Shown here: piece after piece, positions 39,918 to 53,221 of the stretch
Layout of the letters: the number at the start of each line of letters is the position of its first letter
How positions within the stretch are numbered: position 1 is the first letter of the stretch
Assembly (NCBI RefSeq): GCF_014805685.1
Contig: NC_060885.1
Location: forward strand, 16,452,632-16,516,631
Source: Silurus meridionalis
Lineage: Eukaryota > Chordata > Actinopteri > Siluriformes > Siluridae
DNA length: 64,000 nt
Direction of reading: 5' to 3'
Notes under the pieces: generated by a model
Told to the model about the DNA's origin: nothing
Databases searched by the model: none
What the model saw: the letters and a program-made list of their open reading frames with translations, nothing else
Made by a program: the position numbers and the translations under genes

Positions 39918-41693
39918 TGTAGTCAGGTATCCCCTCTGCAATTCAGCTTCATTTACCTTAATAACACAAACATCATCAGGACAAAACAAATATCCATCAT
40001 GACATGTAAATAACTCAGACTATAATTAAATAGAGAGGTCTTCAGTATTGTGGGGTAAAAGTATTTGCTAACTTGTCATTATGGTAATTACAGTGAAAAA
40101 GCTTAATCAGGTTGGATTACGCCTCTTGCAGATAAAGATTGAACGTTGGATTAGCCCCCCTTTAACCAATAAGAAAGATTTTATTTGTAATGTGTAAACA
40201 GGAGATTATGCTAATCCCATAGGATCAAACAATAATTTCTACTGATCATTCAATAGCTTTTGAAGTCATTTATTTGTTCATATTTATTTTAAATGCCGTA
40301 GGGCCACTGAAGAGAGGAACCAATTATCATTAGCTCTATAATTACGCCTGTGATCGTTCTGATTTGCAAGTCTTTGGTGCTTAAGCAGTTACAGTAAACC
40401 TGCATATTTAATACGACAAACAGTAATATCCCACATGAACCAGGAGACATTAACAAAGCAAGTGAGCTAATCGAAACTATTGTGGAGAGACAATATCCTA
40501 CAGATAAGAATAACTGTGATGTTTTAGGTATTGTCTGCTTGCTAAGGGCTTTGCAGTCCCTCGCCTCTCCCCTTTCGCTTCTATTGTTTTGCTCTCAGGC
40601 ATCACAGACATATTGACAAAGTGCAGCCCATATGCCGGAATGCTCATCTTTCCCTTTCCTATTCCTCACACTTCTAGAAAAAAAATCTTCAACCTTAGAG
40701 TCGATACAGACCAAGACATCTGCAGCCAGTGGGTACACACACATTTGAAAGCATCTATGCAACCTGCACACACACCTAGTCATGTAAAGTTATAAGTGCA
40801 CATAGTGAACATCTGCCTGCGGTTGATCCCCTACAGGCTCATTGATTTAGGTGTGCTCACCTCCCTTTCGTTTTTTTACCTCTTTTCCTCCATTATCGAT
40901 TTTGATCATCTTTGTATTGTGTCCGCTGTATGATGTTGAATGGATTGCATGGTGGCAGAATATCTTGCTCTGTGGCTGGTCATTTATGTTCAAAACATTT
41001 GTCTTGTGTAGTCTGTTCTTGCTCGGCCAGCCCCACAATCTGATTCCTATGCCTCACTTGACTAACAATTTATCTTTATCTGTCTGCTCCTCTGTCTGTG
41101 AGCATGCTTTTGTGTTTGTAAGACTTTCTATCTCTTCCTCACTCTCTATATACTTCAAGATTTTTCTTTACTGTGTACTCACCAACTGTATGCAACTGTA
41201 GGCCACAAAAAAACTTTCAAGCATTCAACATGACAAAATATAATTCCTCTTTTGTAGACAAACAAAACTTTCAATAGATATATGTGCTGTATATTTTGTA
41301 AGTGGGTGTGAAATACTTCACTTTTTTGTGGCTTGCAACAAACATATGTATTGTGATATCCCAGTTATGAAGCACATACTCATCATAAATAGGTCCCCAG
41401 CGCAAGAGTTTCTTGGAAGAAGGGACTCGAAAAAAAAAAAGACATGACAGAGGAGAGAGAGTAAAAGGAGAGCTGACGTTCTCCTGAGAGTTTGCTAGCA
41501 GTCGTTCTTTCCTGAAGTGTAGGATTTGAAAGGAACCCTTTGTCTTCTTTAATCTCTGAGCGAAGCCTTCCTGTAAAGAACCCGCTTCAGGTATCAGACT
41601 GATTCATAATAGTTTGTGTTACAGTCATACTATAATAATTAAAATATTATTTATAATAATATTAAAAAATACATTAAAATAATCATCACACTC
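39914..41693. other. Non-coding stretch with a homeodomain-motif cluster
   Basis: No gene is recognised. A candidate enhancer at 40,085-40,344 is listed separately. The open frames at 40,589-41,201 overlap on opposite strands without domains. Confidence 0.5.
40085..40344. promoter_or_regulatory. Candidate enhancer with clustered homeodomain sites
   Basis: Three copies of the bicoid/Otx/Pitx-class site TAATCC occur within 104 bp: as GGATTA at 40114-40119 and 40148-40153, and as TAATCC at 40212-40217. TAATTA sites flank them at 40085-40090 and 40339-40344. The block is unique, repeat-free and more complex than its surroundings. Sites are seen directly; enhancer activity is inference. Confidence 0.3.
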
Positions 41694-41706
41694 ATTATTA
41701 TTATTA

Positions 41707-41768
<62 letters not shown>
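41694..41768. repeat. (ATT)n microsatellite
   Basis: About 22 ATT units with one ATTA interruption near 41705. Confidence 0.96.
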
Positions 41769-41769
<1 letters not shown>

Positions 41770-42789
41770 AATCATTTTAATCTTGAGCTCCAGGCCTTTC
41801 ACAGTAATTCTACAAATAATTATTAAATGTCTATTTAAAGAGACATTTCAATACAATCAAGATAATATACAAGAGAAAAACATTTCTTTTTTTATAACTC
41901 TCAAGTGTGTCACTTAGTCACGGTGCAAAAGACTGATGGAGTTTTGAGTAGAAAATGGACACTGAACAAAGTCATTTTAATGAGTAAAGCAATGCTTTGT
42001 GTGGCTTTGTGTGAAAACTGAAATTGGAGAGAGAAACTGTTTTATTGCCTTAGAATACTATCTGTATTTTATTTGTTCTCACAATTACACTTTGAGTACA
42101 GAAATAAAAATATATATATATTTCAATTTACGCCAGCACCAGTGTTGATAATGTGCAGCTTCCAATACAATATCCTATTGTTACATTTCACTTAGCAGCT
42201 TGTTAGTTCATATAATGTAATTTGTCAGACTATAACAAGATTTAAACAACTATATATTTGAGTTTAACAAACATTTGTTAAAATTATATCCGAAGCATTT
42301 CGCATTATTATAGGTTCTTTCAGGACTGTGGATATTAATTGATTGACAGAATAAATTATATTAGTTCAACTTAGTGTCAGCTCTGCAACACAGCTATTAG
42401 TAGTTCAATAATTATAGTAATAGATCAATTATAGTAATACTATTATTTTCTTATCTTATGCCACTCTCTTAATATTTTCTCTGCCTAGGTAAAAAGAATC
42501 CCTTTTTATCAGATTTCATAGGTGAAAGTTATTATCACAGTAGTTTGCCTGATAATACCTCCTTATGTCATAAATCAATTAATCAATTTTATTATTAGTA
42601 ATAAACCTACATTATAATTGAACAGACCTTTGACAAATAATTGTCATGGAACCTTTTATTATTAATACTATTAATACTGAAATAAGTATACATTTTGTTA
42701 TGACAAAAATTAAACAGTTGAAAATTAAATAAGACCAGGTGGCATTTAAAAAGAATTGGTAACTGTTGTGTTTTGTGCCAGTGTAAACT
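41769..42789. other. AT-rich non-coding stretch
   Basis: No gene or recognised repeat. There are many short TATT/AATA runs. Confidence 0.5.
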
Positions 42790-43275
42790 AGGATTCTCGT
42801 TCTTGCGTGACAGGAATGGAACCTGATGTCGGAGTTCTAGCCCATTCGCCTCAGGGTTCAATGTGTTGTGAATTCTGAGATGCTTCCTGTCAGCTCAAAT
42901 CAGTTTGACCATTCAGTCTCTCTGGGCCACTCTGATCAACAAGATGTTAACACCTGCATAACTTCTGCTCATTGGATGTTTTTAGTTTTTTGCACACTTC
43001 TGTGTAAACTTTAGAGAATGTTGTGTGTGAAAATCCTAAGAATTTCGCCGTTTCTGAAAAAATAAAACCAGCCATCTGGCAGCAGCAACAACGCCAAGGT
43101 CAAAGTCACTTAAATCAATTTTTCCCATTCCAATGTTTTGCTGTGAACATTAACAGAATCTCGTGTCCTGTATCTGCATGATTCAATGCATTGTGTTGTT
43201 GACAAATGATTAGCTGAAAAATAATTTCACAAATGAGCAGGTGCACAGGTGTTCCTATGTATAGTGTATATAAAG
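42790..43275 (-). mobile_element. Tc1-like DNA transposon fragment (family B), 5' portion reversed
   Basis: Read on the minus strand this is the terminal and early internal part of family B. Plus-strand landmarks in reverse order are: CATTCGCCTCAGGGTTCAAT, GTGTTGTGAATTCTGAGATG, TGTGTGTGAAAATCC, CCATCTGGCAGCAGCAACAA, GCCAAGGTCAAAGTCACTTA, CTGTATCTGCATGATTCAAT, and the terminus CAGGTGTTCCTATGTATAG near 43,246. No intact reading frame remains. Confidence 0.75.
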
Positions 43276-45258
43276 GTTAGCATGTATTTTGCTAATAGTA
43301 CACTAAGGATATCTGGAATCAGGTGTTTCACTACATTTAAATTAGCACTTTTTTTTCTTTAGACTCAGAAATGTGTGTCCTATTACTTGTGTGTCTTATA
43401 ACCAAAAAAAGCATCATCACTGCAGGGAAATCTCTTTCTTCCATCTTATCTCCATCTCTACCCATTTTGTCTCACTCACATTATTTTATGTTGCTCATCA
43501 TCTGGATCAGCCCTGTTTTATCATATTAATGCAATTTCAAGGCAATATGTAAGTATATGTATCTATATTATGCTCTTGGTTTTTTATTTTTTTACAACAT
43601 TACATATAAGAATAAAGAATATGAAAAGTTAACAAATGGCAAGGGAAACTATAAACATTAGCTAAAGCTTTCTGGATTGCACTTCTCTTTATCTAGGCAG
43701 GAAGTCTGTCTTAATTATTTAATTGATTTCTCCTGTATAGAAGTTAGGTCTTTCTAAAAATTTCAGATATTTTGGTCTTGGGGTGGATAATTGATGCTTT
43801 GTTTGCTTTGCTTTGTTTTGCTAATTTGTGACTAATAAAGCAGGGAGCTTCAGTGACGATTTCTAACACAAATACTAAAGTACTAGAATTTAGACCTACC
43901 TCTGCCATGAAGTCTTGGCCAGAAAGAAAATATTCTCTAAAATACATAAAAACCAAGACAGAAATTGCTGCAGGAAAATAAAATACATTTTGTTAAGTCC
44001 CAATTCTAACCATATTTAAAATGTGTGGTTTTAAAACTAGGACAGTGAAACAGACACAAACTAAGAATATAAACTATTAAATTAAATAATAAATTTGACA
44101 ATACAAAATATAAACAAGCAAACAAACAAACAAACAAATAATTCATATATGTCCAAATCTACTGATTTATCAATTTATTTACAAATGTATTAATTACTTG
44201 CCCTTAAGTTCACTGTTTGCGGAAAACCTAATGCATTCTCCTCCAACCCAACTGTGGTTAGTTAACTTGAATAAAGACAATGCTTTCGATATGTAATCAT
44301 ATATATGCTGTGTTCAAAGAGAGAGAGAAACAAACATCTGAGAACTGATCAATAATTCTGCATAGATCATTAAGTGTGCAATTTTCTGAATGTCCAACAT
44401 CATAGCTGAAACAGAAACCCTTTAATTTGGCTCTGATTGCAAATATTCAGCTGTTAAAAAATCAGTTCAAAATTGGGCTTCAGTTTTCAACACATTTCCT
44501 GAACCTTGTTAATGTTAAATTGAGGTTGTTGGCCCAGTGCAAATCACTGAAGACATACATCTCTTGTTTTACTCCTCCTCCCTCTTTTTTTCTCAGCCCA
44601 AGCCTGTCTCCCACTTCTGGTGATGAGCTGAAATTGGTGAGATGTAAGAGCATGTGCAGGCAAACAGAGCATGCCCACAACTAGACCTTTATATAGGACT
44701 CTAATAAAATGACCAGCACAATATGCCACCTGAGATGAGCCAGTGGCTTAGGGCAGATATTATCACTGAGGTCATCAAACTCATTACAATACCAGAATTT
44801 TACACATAAAGGTAATTTAATGTGATTATTAGATTTCTCGCAACCTCTTATCAAAGATGCAGTATGCTCCTTTAACACCTCCCTTGGTAAGGTCATCCCC
44901 AAATGTTGTAGGCTAGCTTAAATTGAGTTTCTAATTAGTGATGGGCTTTGGTGGATTTCACCAACAGTCTTTATCGTTGCTGAAACTACTACCTTTCTGT
45001 ATGTCTTCTTTTCTATCCTCTTCAACTCAACTCATATTTTACTATCTCTGGGTTCAGCTGTGAGTCTACAGGGGCTTCCTTGGACCTCTGCAGAGAGGCT
45101 AATGGCAAATGGGGCTCATGGCTCGCTGCTATAGCAGCAGAGCTCATTGTCACTCTGTGGCACCCTCCATCAAAGCTATGATTAATAGAACAGGCCTTTT
45201 CCTCCTTCTAGCCTGCAGCACTTTCTCACCTTCTCCATTTACTGCTCTCCACACACCA

Positions 45259-45261
<3 letters not shown>
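43276..45261. other. Non-coding stretch
   Basis: No gene is recognised. A short (CAAA)n tract lies at about 44113-44137. Confidence 0.5.

Positions 45262-45262
<1 letters not shown>

Positions 45263-45325
<63 letters not shown>
45263..45325. repeat. (CT)n microsatellite
   Basis: About 31 CT units. The LSLSLS and RERERE open frames on the two strands come from it. Confidence 0.97.
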
Positions 45326-45328
<3 letters not shown>

Positions 45329-46563
45329 TGCAGGTTGATTCAAGTAGCCTCTGCTCACATGCCATGGAGACACTCTACACTAATGTTTGTACTCCTCAGA
45401 GGTGAGATTATTTACACGGTACTCTTGGAAATTAATTATAGTAAATTGTTAAAGTAAATGGAAGCAAATACTCTGACAAGCAAAACATGTTATTCAGTGC
45501 AATGCTGGAGTGGTGCATTTAATAAAGATTTGATTTAGTGATGGTCAAGTGTAAAGGTAGCCTGGGTAGCAGTCTGTTTTGATAGACAGTAGTTGAACTG
45601 CTGAAGGTCTTTATTCTCTAAGCCATCATGCTGAACTTTCCACAATGTTTAAAAATGTCATGGCCAGCATCAGTCAATGAATGTGATTGTAGTAATTATA
45701 GTGTTGGGGCATTTTAGGTTTCAGATTTAATTGCTCCCATGTAGAGCAATCTAAGGATCCAACAGCTAAGAGAAACAATTGTAAGTAATGGACTGTGCAT
45801 GCAAATGTTGAGATTCTTACCCGGTTAGATTTCATACTTATGACCTTTCTGATAACTATTACAGTGATTCAGCCCATTATTAAACCTAATCTATTGTTTA
45901 AATGTCATTGAACTCTTTAACTATAGACATATTTATTTATAACTATATAAACATTTGATAAATTTGTAATATTTGAATGCTTTTATTTTGCTTTTATTTT
46001 CAGAAAGCCATGACATGTACATCGCTGCTAATGTAATTAAAAGTGATAGAAAATTGTTCCATTTCGTTGTCTCTTTCTTTCTTCTCAATTCAGTAAGTCT
46101 GTGACTTTCAGTTGCTCCCACACTTTATCTCTCTCAAGAACAAAATTAATATAATTACAGTCTTTCCAATTTGCTCTCTCCTTCACCCTCCAACATGCCT
46201 TCTCTGACTTCTATTCCATTATGTTACTTTTGTTTTTTGGTCTACACGTCCTGTATACTTTCTCCAAATTTAGTTACATCCAGTCCCTTTATCACCCCGT
46301 AGCTTTCTCTATCCTACCTCTATCATTTCTCAGGAGCATCTGCTAAATGATGCATGGCTGAAGCTTGGACGTTGAGAGATCATTAATGAGGTGGTCCAGG
46401 TGAGTAGGAGTGAGGGATGATGGAGAGAAAAAGAGAAAGAGGGAACAGCAAAATGCTTGTTTCTTCCCTCAGGCATTCAGCTCCTTTGTCACCAAACTAG
46501 TGGTTGTTTGTGTAAAACAGCAAATGATGCTATTGCCTTAACCCACGGTCATTAATTTGCAAG

Positions 46564-46565
<2 letters not shown>
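45326..46565. other. Non-coding stretch
   Basis: No gene or recognised repeat. Confidence 0.5.
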
Positions 46566-46620
<55 letters not shown>

Positions 46621-46636
46621 GCACACACACGCACAC
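46566..46636. repeat. (AC)n microsatellite
   Basis: About 25 AC units, then ATATAC and a degenerate ACGC tail. Confidence 0.96.
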
Positions 46637-47506
46637 TTACAGATGCTGGATGTTTTTAGAATCTTTGAAATAACATCTTGACATTTTGTCAACATTGAAT
46701 AGGAGGCCAAGATAATTCTTCTACCTATTAGTAACTTACTGTTTTTGTTATGTTACCTTTAGGGTTGAGACCTATGGTATTTCATTATAGGCAAAACACT
46801 GCATTATGCATGTGTCCAAGACAGTTAGTCAACACTATTCCTGATTTCAAGTTAAGTAAACAAAACAGTGAACAGAAAATATGCATTTGCCTTTAAACAG
46901 TTTTTTACATTCAACACACACCTGTTTCAGCAAGACAATGCCCATGCGCACAAAGCGAGGATGAAATAAGCATGAACTCGGGGGACCTACACATAGCAAT
47001 GACCTCCAACCCAGATGCATGCCAGTTAACATCTGTGCCTGAAATCATATATATAATTAAATCCCCAAATAATAAATAATTTTGTTTTGTTTTAAAAGAG
47101 TGGGAAGGCTTCACCACTTCTAGCTTTTTGATCTGGAACAATTGCTGTTGCTTCTCGTTGCATTGTTGCCATTTGCACTGTTCATGACTAATTTAGGAGC
47201 AAGCGTTTTATGCATCTTTGTTCTGGCATAAATTGCTATTGAATTAGTCATTATGAAATAAATGAGTGAATATAACTAAACACTAAATGACACTACAGAG
47301 CAATAAATGTGAGTTCATCACTAGTGCCTTTAACAATGATGCGAATGCTAAAAAAAATGCTGTAATTGACTGTGAGTTTGCACCAGATCTATGATATCAA
47401 GTGTTGTTAACATTTGAACTTTGAGTCTTCACAGTCAGTGTTCCCAAAAGCCCTTATGGAGGCAGATGCTGTGTTTAATTAGTGCTCTCACAGTTCCTTT
47501 TCAGTG

Positions 47507-47507
<1 letters not shown>
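46637..47507. other. Non-coding stretch
   Basis: No gene or recognised repeat. Confidence 0.5.

Positions 47508-47569
<62 letters not shown>
47508..47569. repeat. (AC)n microsatellite
   Basis: About 30 AC units with one AAAC interruption near the right end. Confidence 0.97.
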
Positions 47570-48439
47570 GTCAGAGCAGAGCTCATCCGAAATTTATTCT
47601 TCATTTGGACAAATCAACTGACTGCTCCCTAGTGAGACTTGCTTGCTCTGTTCATTCGTAATGCATTATGCACAAGCTGAAAAGAACAAACTTAATCAAT
47701 GAACATGGGAAGGCAGAGGAGAATAGAGAATTGAGGAGCCACAAAGGCATTATGCAATTACATCAGCTCAGAGAATGTGAAACACATCTTTCTCCCATTG
47801 AGTGAAGCCCAACCATACACCACTACATCGGTATGTGCCATATTCCGTGTGTTACACTGCACTCTGTATAGGGACAAGAACCTTGCACAAAGGTATCTGG
47901 CTTGTTGATTAAAGCTTTTTTCTTATCTTGAAAAAAACATTTCTATCAACTGCAATCATGCCATAACATTTTGATCATCCACTCAGTTATTAAGTCTAAA
48001 TAAACATTTCAGATTCTTTTTCTGCTTTTATCTCGGGAAGGTGGGGGCTAATCTGCCATTACAGAATTAAGTCCACCGCAATATCTCTTTCATTTAACCA
48101 CATTGCATACAAATGCTGTGAAGAGACTTTGTCTCTGCAGGCTGTTGAATCTCCTCATCTCATTCACAGCAGAGGTATTTACCCAGGTGTCTGTGAAATG
48201 CTAGGGTTGTACACAGGTCCAGCCTGCTTTTATGTTCTCCAAATGCCAGCATGTGTAAGCATCAATCAGAGTCTGGCTATTGCAAAGACCGCTGACTCAT
48301 TGCTTAGCCACTGAACAGAGACATTTACGTTAAAACTTTATTTAAACTACATTCAGGCATACACAAAAAAGCTACACTAAACTTGTTGGGTTCCAGTGCA
48401 GTGCTAATATCCATTACTATACTGCACTACTTGAAGAAA
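47570..48439. other. Non-coding stretch
   Basis: No gene is recognised. The frame at 48129-48314 lacks features. Confidence 0.5.
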
Positions 48440-49268
48440 ATATACCTACTCATTCATGCAATTATCCATCATCCATCCATAAACCATAAGAATAGGGAAA
48501 AAGTGTTGTTCTCAGTGATCTCAGTGTTGTTGATTGTGGCATGTCTTGTTGGTACCAGACAGGCTGGTTTGAGTATTTCTATAACAGCTGATCTCCAGGG
48601 ATTTCAAACCCCAGTCAGAATTGTTTACTCAGAATGGTGCAATAAAGATAAACTTTGAGCCGTCAGAAAATTCTTGTTGACCAGAGAGGTCAACACTGAG
48701 AGGCCAGTCTGGTCCAAACCCGAATCTGGAACTAATCGCATGATTCACTAGACCCAACCTGCATTGTACAAACAGTCTAGGTTGGTGTAATAAGTGTAAT
48801 CGTGTAAGGAATGTATTCTTAGCACACTTTGGGCCCATTAATACAAACCACTTATTGCTTAAATGCCACAATCTATTTGAGTATTTGTCTATTTGAGTAT
48901 TTGTCTATTTGAGTATTTGAGTATTATTTTGTCACAATCTTTAACTGACTACTTCTAGCATCATAAAATACCATGTCACAAAGCAAAGTCACCTAAAACT
49001 GGTTTCAGGATCATCACAGTGAGTTCAGCGTTGTTCAAGGGCCTTAATAATCACCTTTTATGAATTCAAAAGGACACATTTGGGATGTGGTAGAACAAGA
49101 GATTTGCAGGATAAAAGTGCAGCTGAAAAATTTTGCAGGAATTGTGTAATGCAATCATGTCTAAACAGAACAGAATATCAAATTACAACATAAATGCCAT
49201 GAAGACCTGAGAGTGTTTTGAGAGCAAATGGAGGTCCTATCCGTTAATAATGAACTGTTCACAATAAA
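48440..49268 (+). mobile_element. Tc1-like DNA transposon (family B), internally deleted copy
   Basis: The longest family B copy. Landmarks in order are: CATTCATGCAATTATC, AAGAATAGGGAAAAAGTG, GGCATGTCTTGTTGGTACCA, TTTGAGTATTTCTATAACAG, TTTACTCAGAATGGTGCAA, AGAGAGGTCAACACTGAGAG, then a jump to AGACCCAACCTGCATTGTAC, CACACTTTGGGCCCATTAAT, ACCATGTCACAAAGCAAAG, TTTGGGATGTGGTAGAACAA and GAGAGCAAATGGAGGTCCTA. The expected middle, which carries the first catalytic aspartate region, is absent at about 48,715-48,745. A short TATTTGAGTATTTGTC tandem duplication lies at about 48,877-48,927. Many stops and indels make it inactive. Confidence 0.8.
48500..49250 (+). pseudogene. Tc1-family transposase relic (family B)
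   Basis: The coding part of the family B copy can be followed from the N-terminal DNA-binding region (48,520-48,710) to the C-terminal end (ATTTGGGATGTGGTAGAAC near 49,079, corresponding to the LWDVVE motif, and GTTTTGAGAGCAAATGGAGG at about 49,216). The central region with the first catalytic aspartate is deleted, and the rest is interrupted by stops and shifts. No protein product is expected. Confidence 0.65.
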
Positions 49269-49316
49269 ACAAGATTGTTATTAATATATATGTTGTAGGA
49301 TTGAAGGATGTATTTG

Positions 49317-49362
<46 letters not shown>

Positions 49363-49392
49363 GTTGTTGTTGTTGTTGTTGTTATTATTATT
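49317..49392. repeat. Compound (ATA)n(GTT)n(ATT)n microsatellite
   Basis: About 15 ATA units (49317-49361) pass into about 7 GTT units (to 49382) and a short ATT run. This is a stepwise mutated triplet repeat. Confidence 0.95.
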
Positions 49393-52300
49393 TTATTATT
49401 GCAACCAGCAGTTGAACATATTAGGTTTTGAAATGGCTCCTAATATTTTCAAGGTCAGATAAAGGTCAAATGTCTAAAATCATTTTTCTTCAATAGACAT
49501 CTTTATGTCAGAAGAATATTTTAGATATATATATAGATATATATAATCTGCCTCATTGCTGTTTATTGGCAGGGTTGCTTCCTAATACTTTATTTTAACC
49601 AGTGTTACCTGTGAATTCAGAAAATGATTACTTTGTGATTGTAAAAAGCAGGTTCATGAGGAAAACTAGAACTCAGTGTTTTCCCACAGATGTTCAGGAT
49701 TTCCCACAAACAAAATTATTCATTAATGACCACACCTAAAAATATAGCCTAAAGCATATCCCTTCAGCAGCTTTATGGTTTCTTAATGTTTTGAAGTGTC
49801 TTGTTCATCAGTTAGACTCATTAGAGATTAGTAAATATATCCCTTAGGAAATAGAAGGTTTCAATACAATCCACAAACCAGACACTCCAAAACCATAGAG
49901 ACTGTTGGAGATCTGTGTTGATTCTTCTTCACATAGCAGCCTGCTAGCTTCGGGCTAGCTTTTACATTTCAGCAGTTGATGGGCTAGTTCAAAAGAACAT
50001 GATGACTGAAAATTCTCTCCTTTAATTTCATTAGCTTTTCCCCTGATTGCCGTGGGAGAATTGAGTTTCTGGGCTAACAATTAGAGTAATAGCTCTGCTA
50101 ATGCAAATTTGCTAAATGCCCAACAGCCTTCAAACCCAGGTGTATATGGAGATTAGAGCAAGGGACATTAGACAAGAGACCTCTGCACTGATAATTACCA
50201 GACACTGTCAGTAGACCGATACAATATATAGTGCACAATTATACACTAAATTTCGTTAAACCACAGTGCTGTTAAATTCTTAAATGCAATTTGTAAAAAG
50301 GTGCAGATTAATTTTCTATAACATGACTATGACTTATATTATTAACTGTAATTCAAACTCTCAAAGTTTGTCAGTGACCTCATTCAGATATTTATAAGGA
50401 TTTGTATGGAGACTGTTACACATAATCAAACCTTATATTCAATTTAAACAATTTATATATAATAATATATAATACATAATATATATATATTGTTCTTTGT
50501 AAGGTACTTTTTCACTATCTTGAACATCCCATAACAATAAATACAACTAAAATATTTTTCAACTATAAAGTATCATTAATAACTTAATTAAGTATCCTGA
50601 CACTTGATATTAAAACAAAATAAATGTGTTTTTTGTGATGTAAATAAGGTGAAATACAGGACATTTCTTTTATTTATTTTTTATATTTTTTATTTTCTAC
50701 TTTATATTAAAGGGCCTTCCTGGTTCATTCTGTTCATCTACATAACTCTTTTCATTTACTATGTATAGTTCTTACAGTATCTTTTTATATGTCTCTTGGA
50801 AATACCTTCAATGAGTTATTAAAGATTGCACATATAGCACAGGACTTATTGAAATCTATTAATCGTCTTGCTCTCCGGCCTAGCAAAAATAATTAGTATG
50901 TGGTTTGGGCCAATTCACTAGTTTCTAAAAATAATATTTGGTTATTACTTCCACTGATATCAGAAGAGAAAATGTCTTTAAAGGGCCTGCTGCTCCCGTT
51001 CTACATGGATAGTAATAGTTTTTGTCTTGATAGTTGCTGGAAGAAGCCCCTGTACTAAGAGCAAAAAGATCCAGTTTACATGATCCCTAGCTTTTGGCGT
51101 AGTTTTTAGTTAGATAAAAAAAAAAAAATTACTATTTGGCAGATAGTATTGTTTTAGAACTATGTATGAAGAAAAAGGCTGATGCTTCTATGCCCCATCT
51201 ACCATAAAGTTTAAATTTGGACAGCAAGTACAACAAGTGAAACAAGTGAACATATTTGATTGGCCTTCACAAAGCCTAAATCCTATAGCAAACAACTTGT
51301 AAAATTTGTGTGTATTAAGGCAATAATGGCAGATTTGTAGTAAAAGAGCAAAAGGAAGTCTCATTCAAGAGAAAAACTGTTAACTGCTATTATTATTTCT
51401 ATAAATATTAACATAATGTGTCACAGATTATTCAAAAAGTTGAAATAGTTATAAATGTATAAGCAATGTACTGAGTGGCACGTTCTATGACATTCATGTG
51501 TTTGTTCTATATGGGCTTTTACATCATTAATGGCTCCAATGAGGAAACCAATGCAGACGTCGTTTAATAGCTTTTTATCTGTACTATTTATATGATATTA
51601 AATCAGCAATTCCACTATTTTTTGTAAACTACATTTCTCTCTGAGATATCTGTGCCAGGGGTGTAGATCTTTGATTTATGCTGCAAACTACTATACGAAA
51701 GTGTTTAAACAAGCTAAATGTTTTAAAGGTGCTGAGCATATAAATCAGGTCTTTTAAAGGTGGCCTTTTCCAAAGTGTTCAAACGTGTCCTTAGTGTAAC
51801 TTATGTGTAGGGGTTTTCTAATTACTTTTAGTCCTTAGTGTTTAAGTTAGGCTGAGCCACAACATGTGAAGACATGTAATGACATGTTTAGCAATTTATT
51901 TAATTATTTTTTTAATAGATGCACACTGATTTTAGCATTATCTTCTAATTATAAAAGCACATATATTTAGCACTCCTACTGATACCTCAAACTTAAAATT
52001 AGTGCAATAATGTTTTATTTATTATTAACGGTTCTATATATCATAAAATCAAGATTCCCTTTCAGCATTTCACAGTACAGCAGATTCTAATTCTGAATGA
52101 AATGAGAAAAAGTATGAACATCTGTTATATAGGATAAATGCATAATAAGAGTCTGAAGCTTAGCATGAAGTCTAACCCTGGCTCTTGTCATGCTCTGATT
52201 AACTTACACTACCACATCATTCAATACTCGCTCATTCATGCTCTTATTTTCCTACCATTATTCTGTCTATCCCTCATGAGATACATTTCCAATTAGTCTG

Positions 52301-52531
52301 AACATGATTCTTATGCAAATGCACTACACTCATTTTAGAATACAACATTTTGGTGAAGTGTGTACAACAACTAATCTTTGTGCTACACAATAAAGATTTT
52401 AAGATAATGACTTTTTCAGCTTTGATTTTCATGCAGATAAACTCCATTAGCTTTGTACTCATAAATGTTTTTAACGGAATGTCCGTGTGCCTGTGTGTTT
52501 TATAAACTTTGTATGACTCAGTATTAGAAAG
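49393..52531. other. AT-rich non-coding stretch
   Basis: No gene is recognised. About 49,990-50,125 is unique with TTTAATTTCATTAGC and GCTAATGCAAAT (octamer-like) motifs and may be regulatory. Confidence 0.5.

Positions 52532-52532
<1 letters not shown>

Positions 52533-52574
<42 letters not shown>
52533..52574. repeat. (CT)n microsatellite
   Basis: About 21 CT units. Confidence 0.96.
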
Positions 52575-52578
<4 letters not shown>

Positions 52579-53221
52579 ATCCCAGTCATCAGAATAGCCC
52601 TTGAATTGTATAACTGGCCCGATGACTAACCACATACATTCAGAAGAAGAAAAAAAGAATCGCTATAAACCAGAGATTGTCTAAGAATATTTAAAAGAAT
52701 GTTATAGAGTGCCAGCTTCACTAGGGATTATGAATGTTTGAAATAGGCTTTAAGCAACAGTATGTTAAATATTTTGTCAGATTCACTACCCTAAGCCTAG
52801 AAACATTTGGAGGTTACCTTCATTCCTCCAAAGTACTTTCTTTAAGAGGAGGCTTTAGAATGCAGCTTAGGAGGGCAGATGTAAGACAGAGGCAGTTATG
52901 ATATTTTCCATGATTTAACACCAGCTGTGAAAAATGATGACTCCATCCACATCATGACAACATTTGATCACAGTGAGGAAACTGGCATCAGTTTCCACTG
53001 CTTTGGATGCAACATGAGAAACCGCTAAATACACAACAAATTAATGAATTGTATAGTATAAAGATAAAAAGATAAAAGATGAAGATATTGTCTAAGATAA
53101 AAAATGAAATGATACATGGATGCTCAAACTGTTTGGTTTATGCTATAGATATAATGGCTGCAATGCAATGTCAATTACAGATATGTATTATTATATAATC
53201 AAATTGCTTTGAGAATGTTGT
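52575..53221. other. Non-coding stretch
   Basis: No gene or recognised repeat up to the start of the LINE fragment. Confidence 0.5.
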
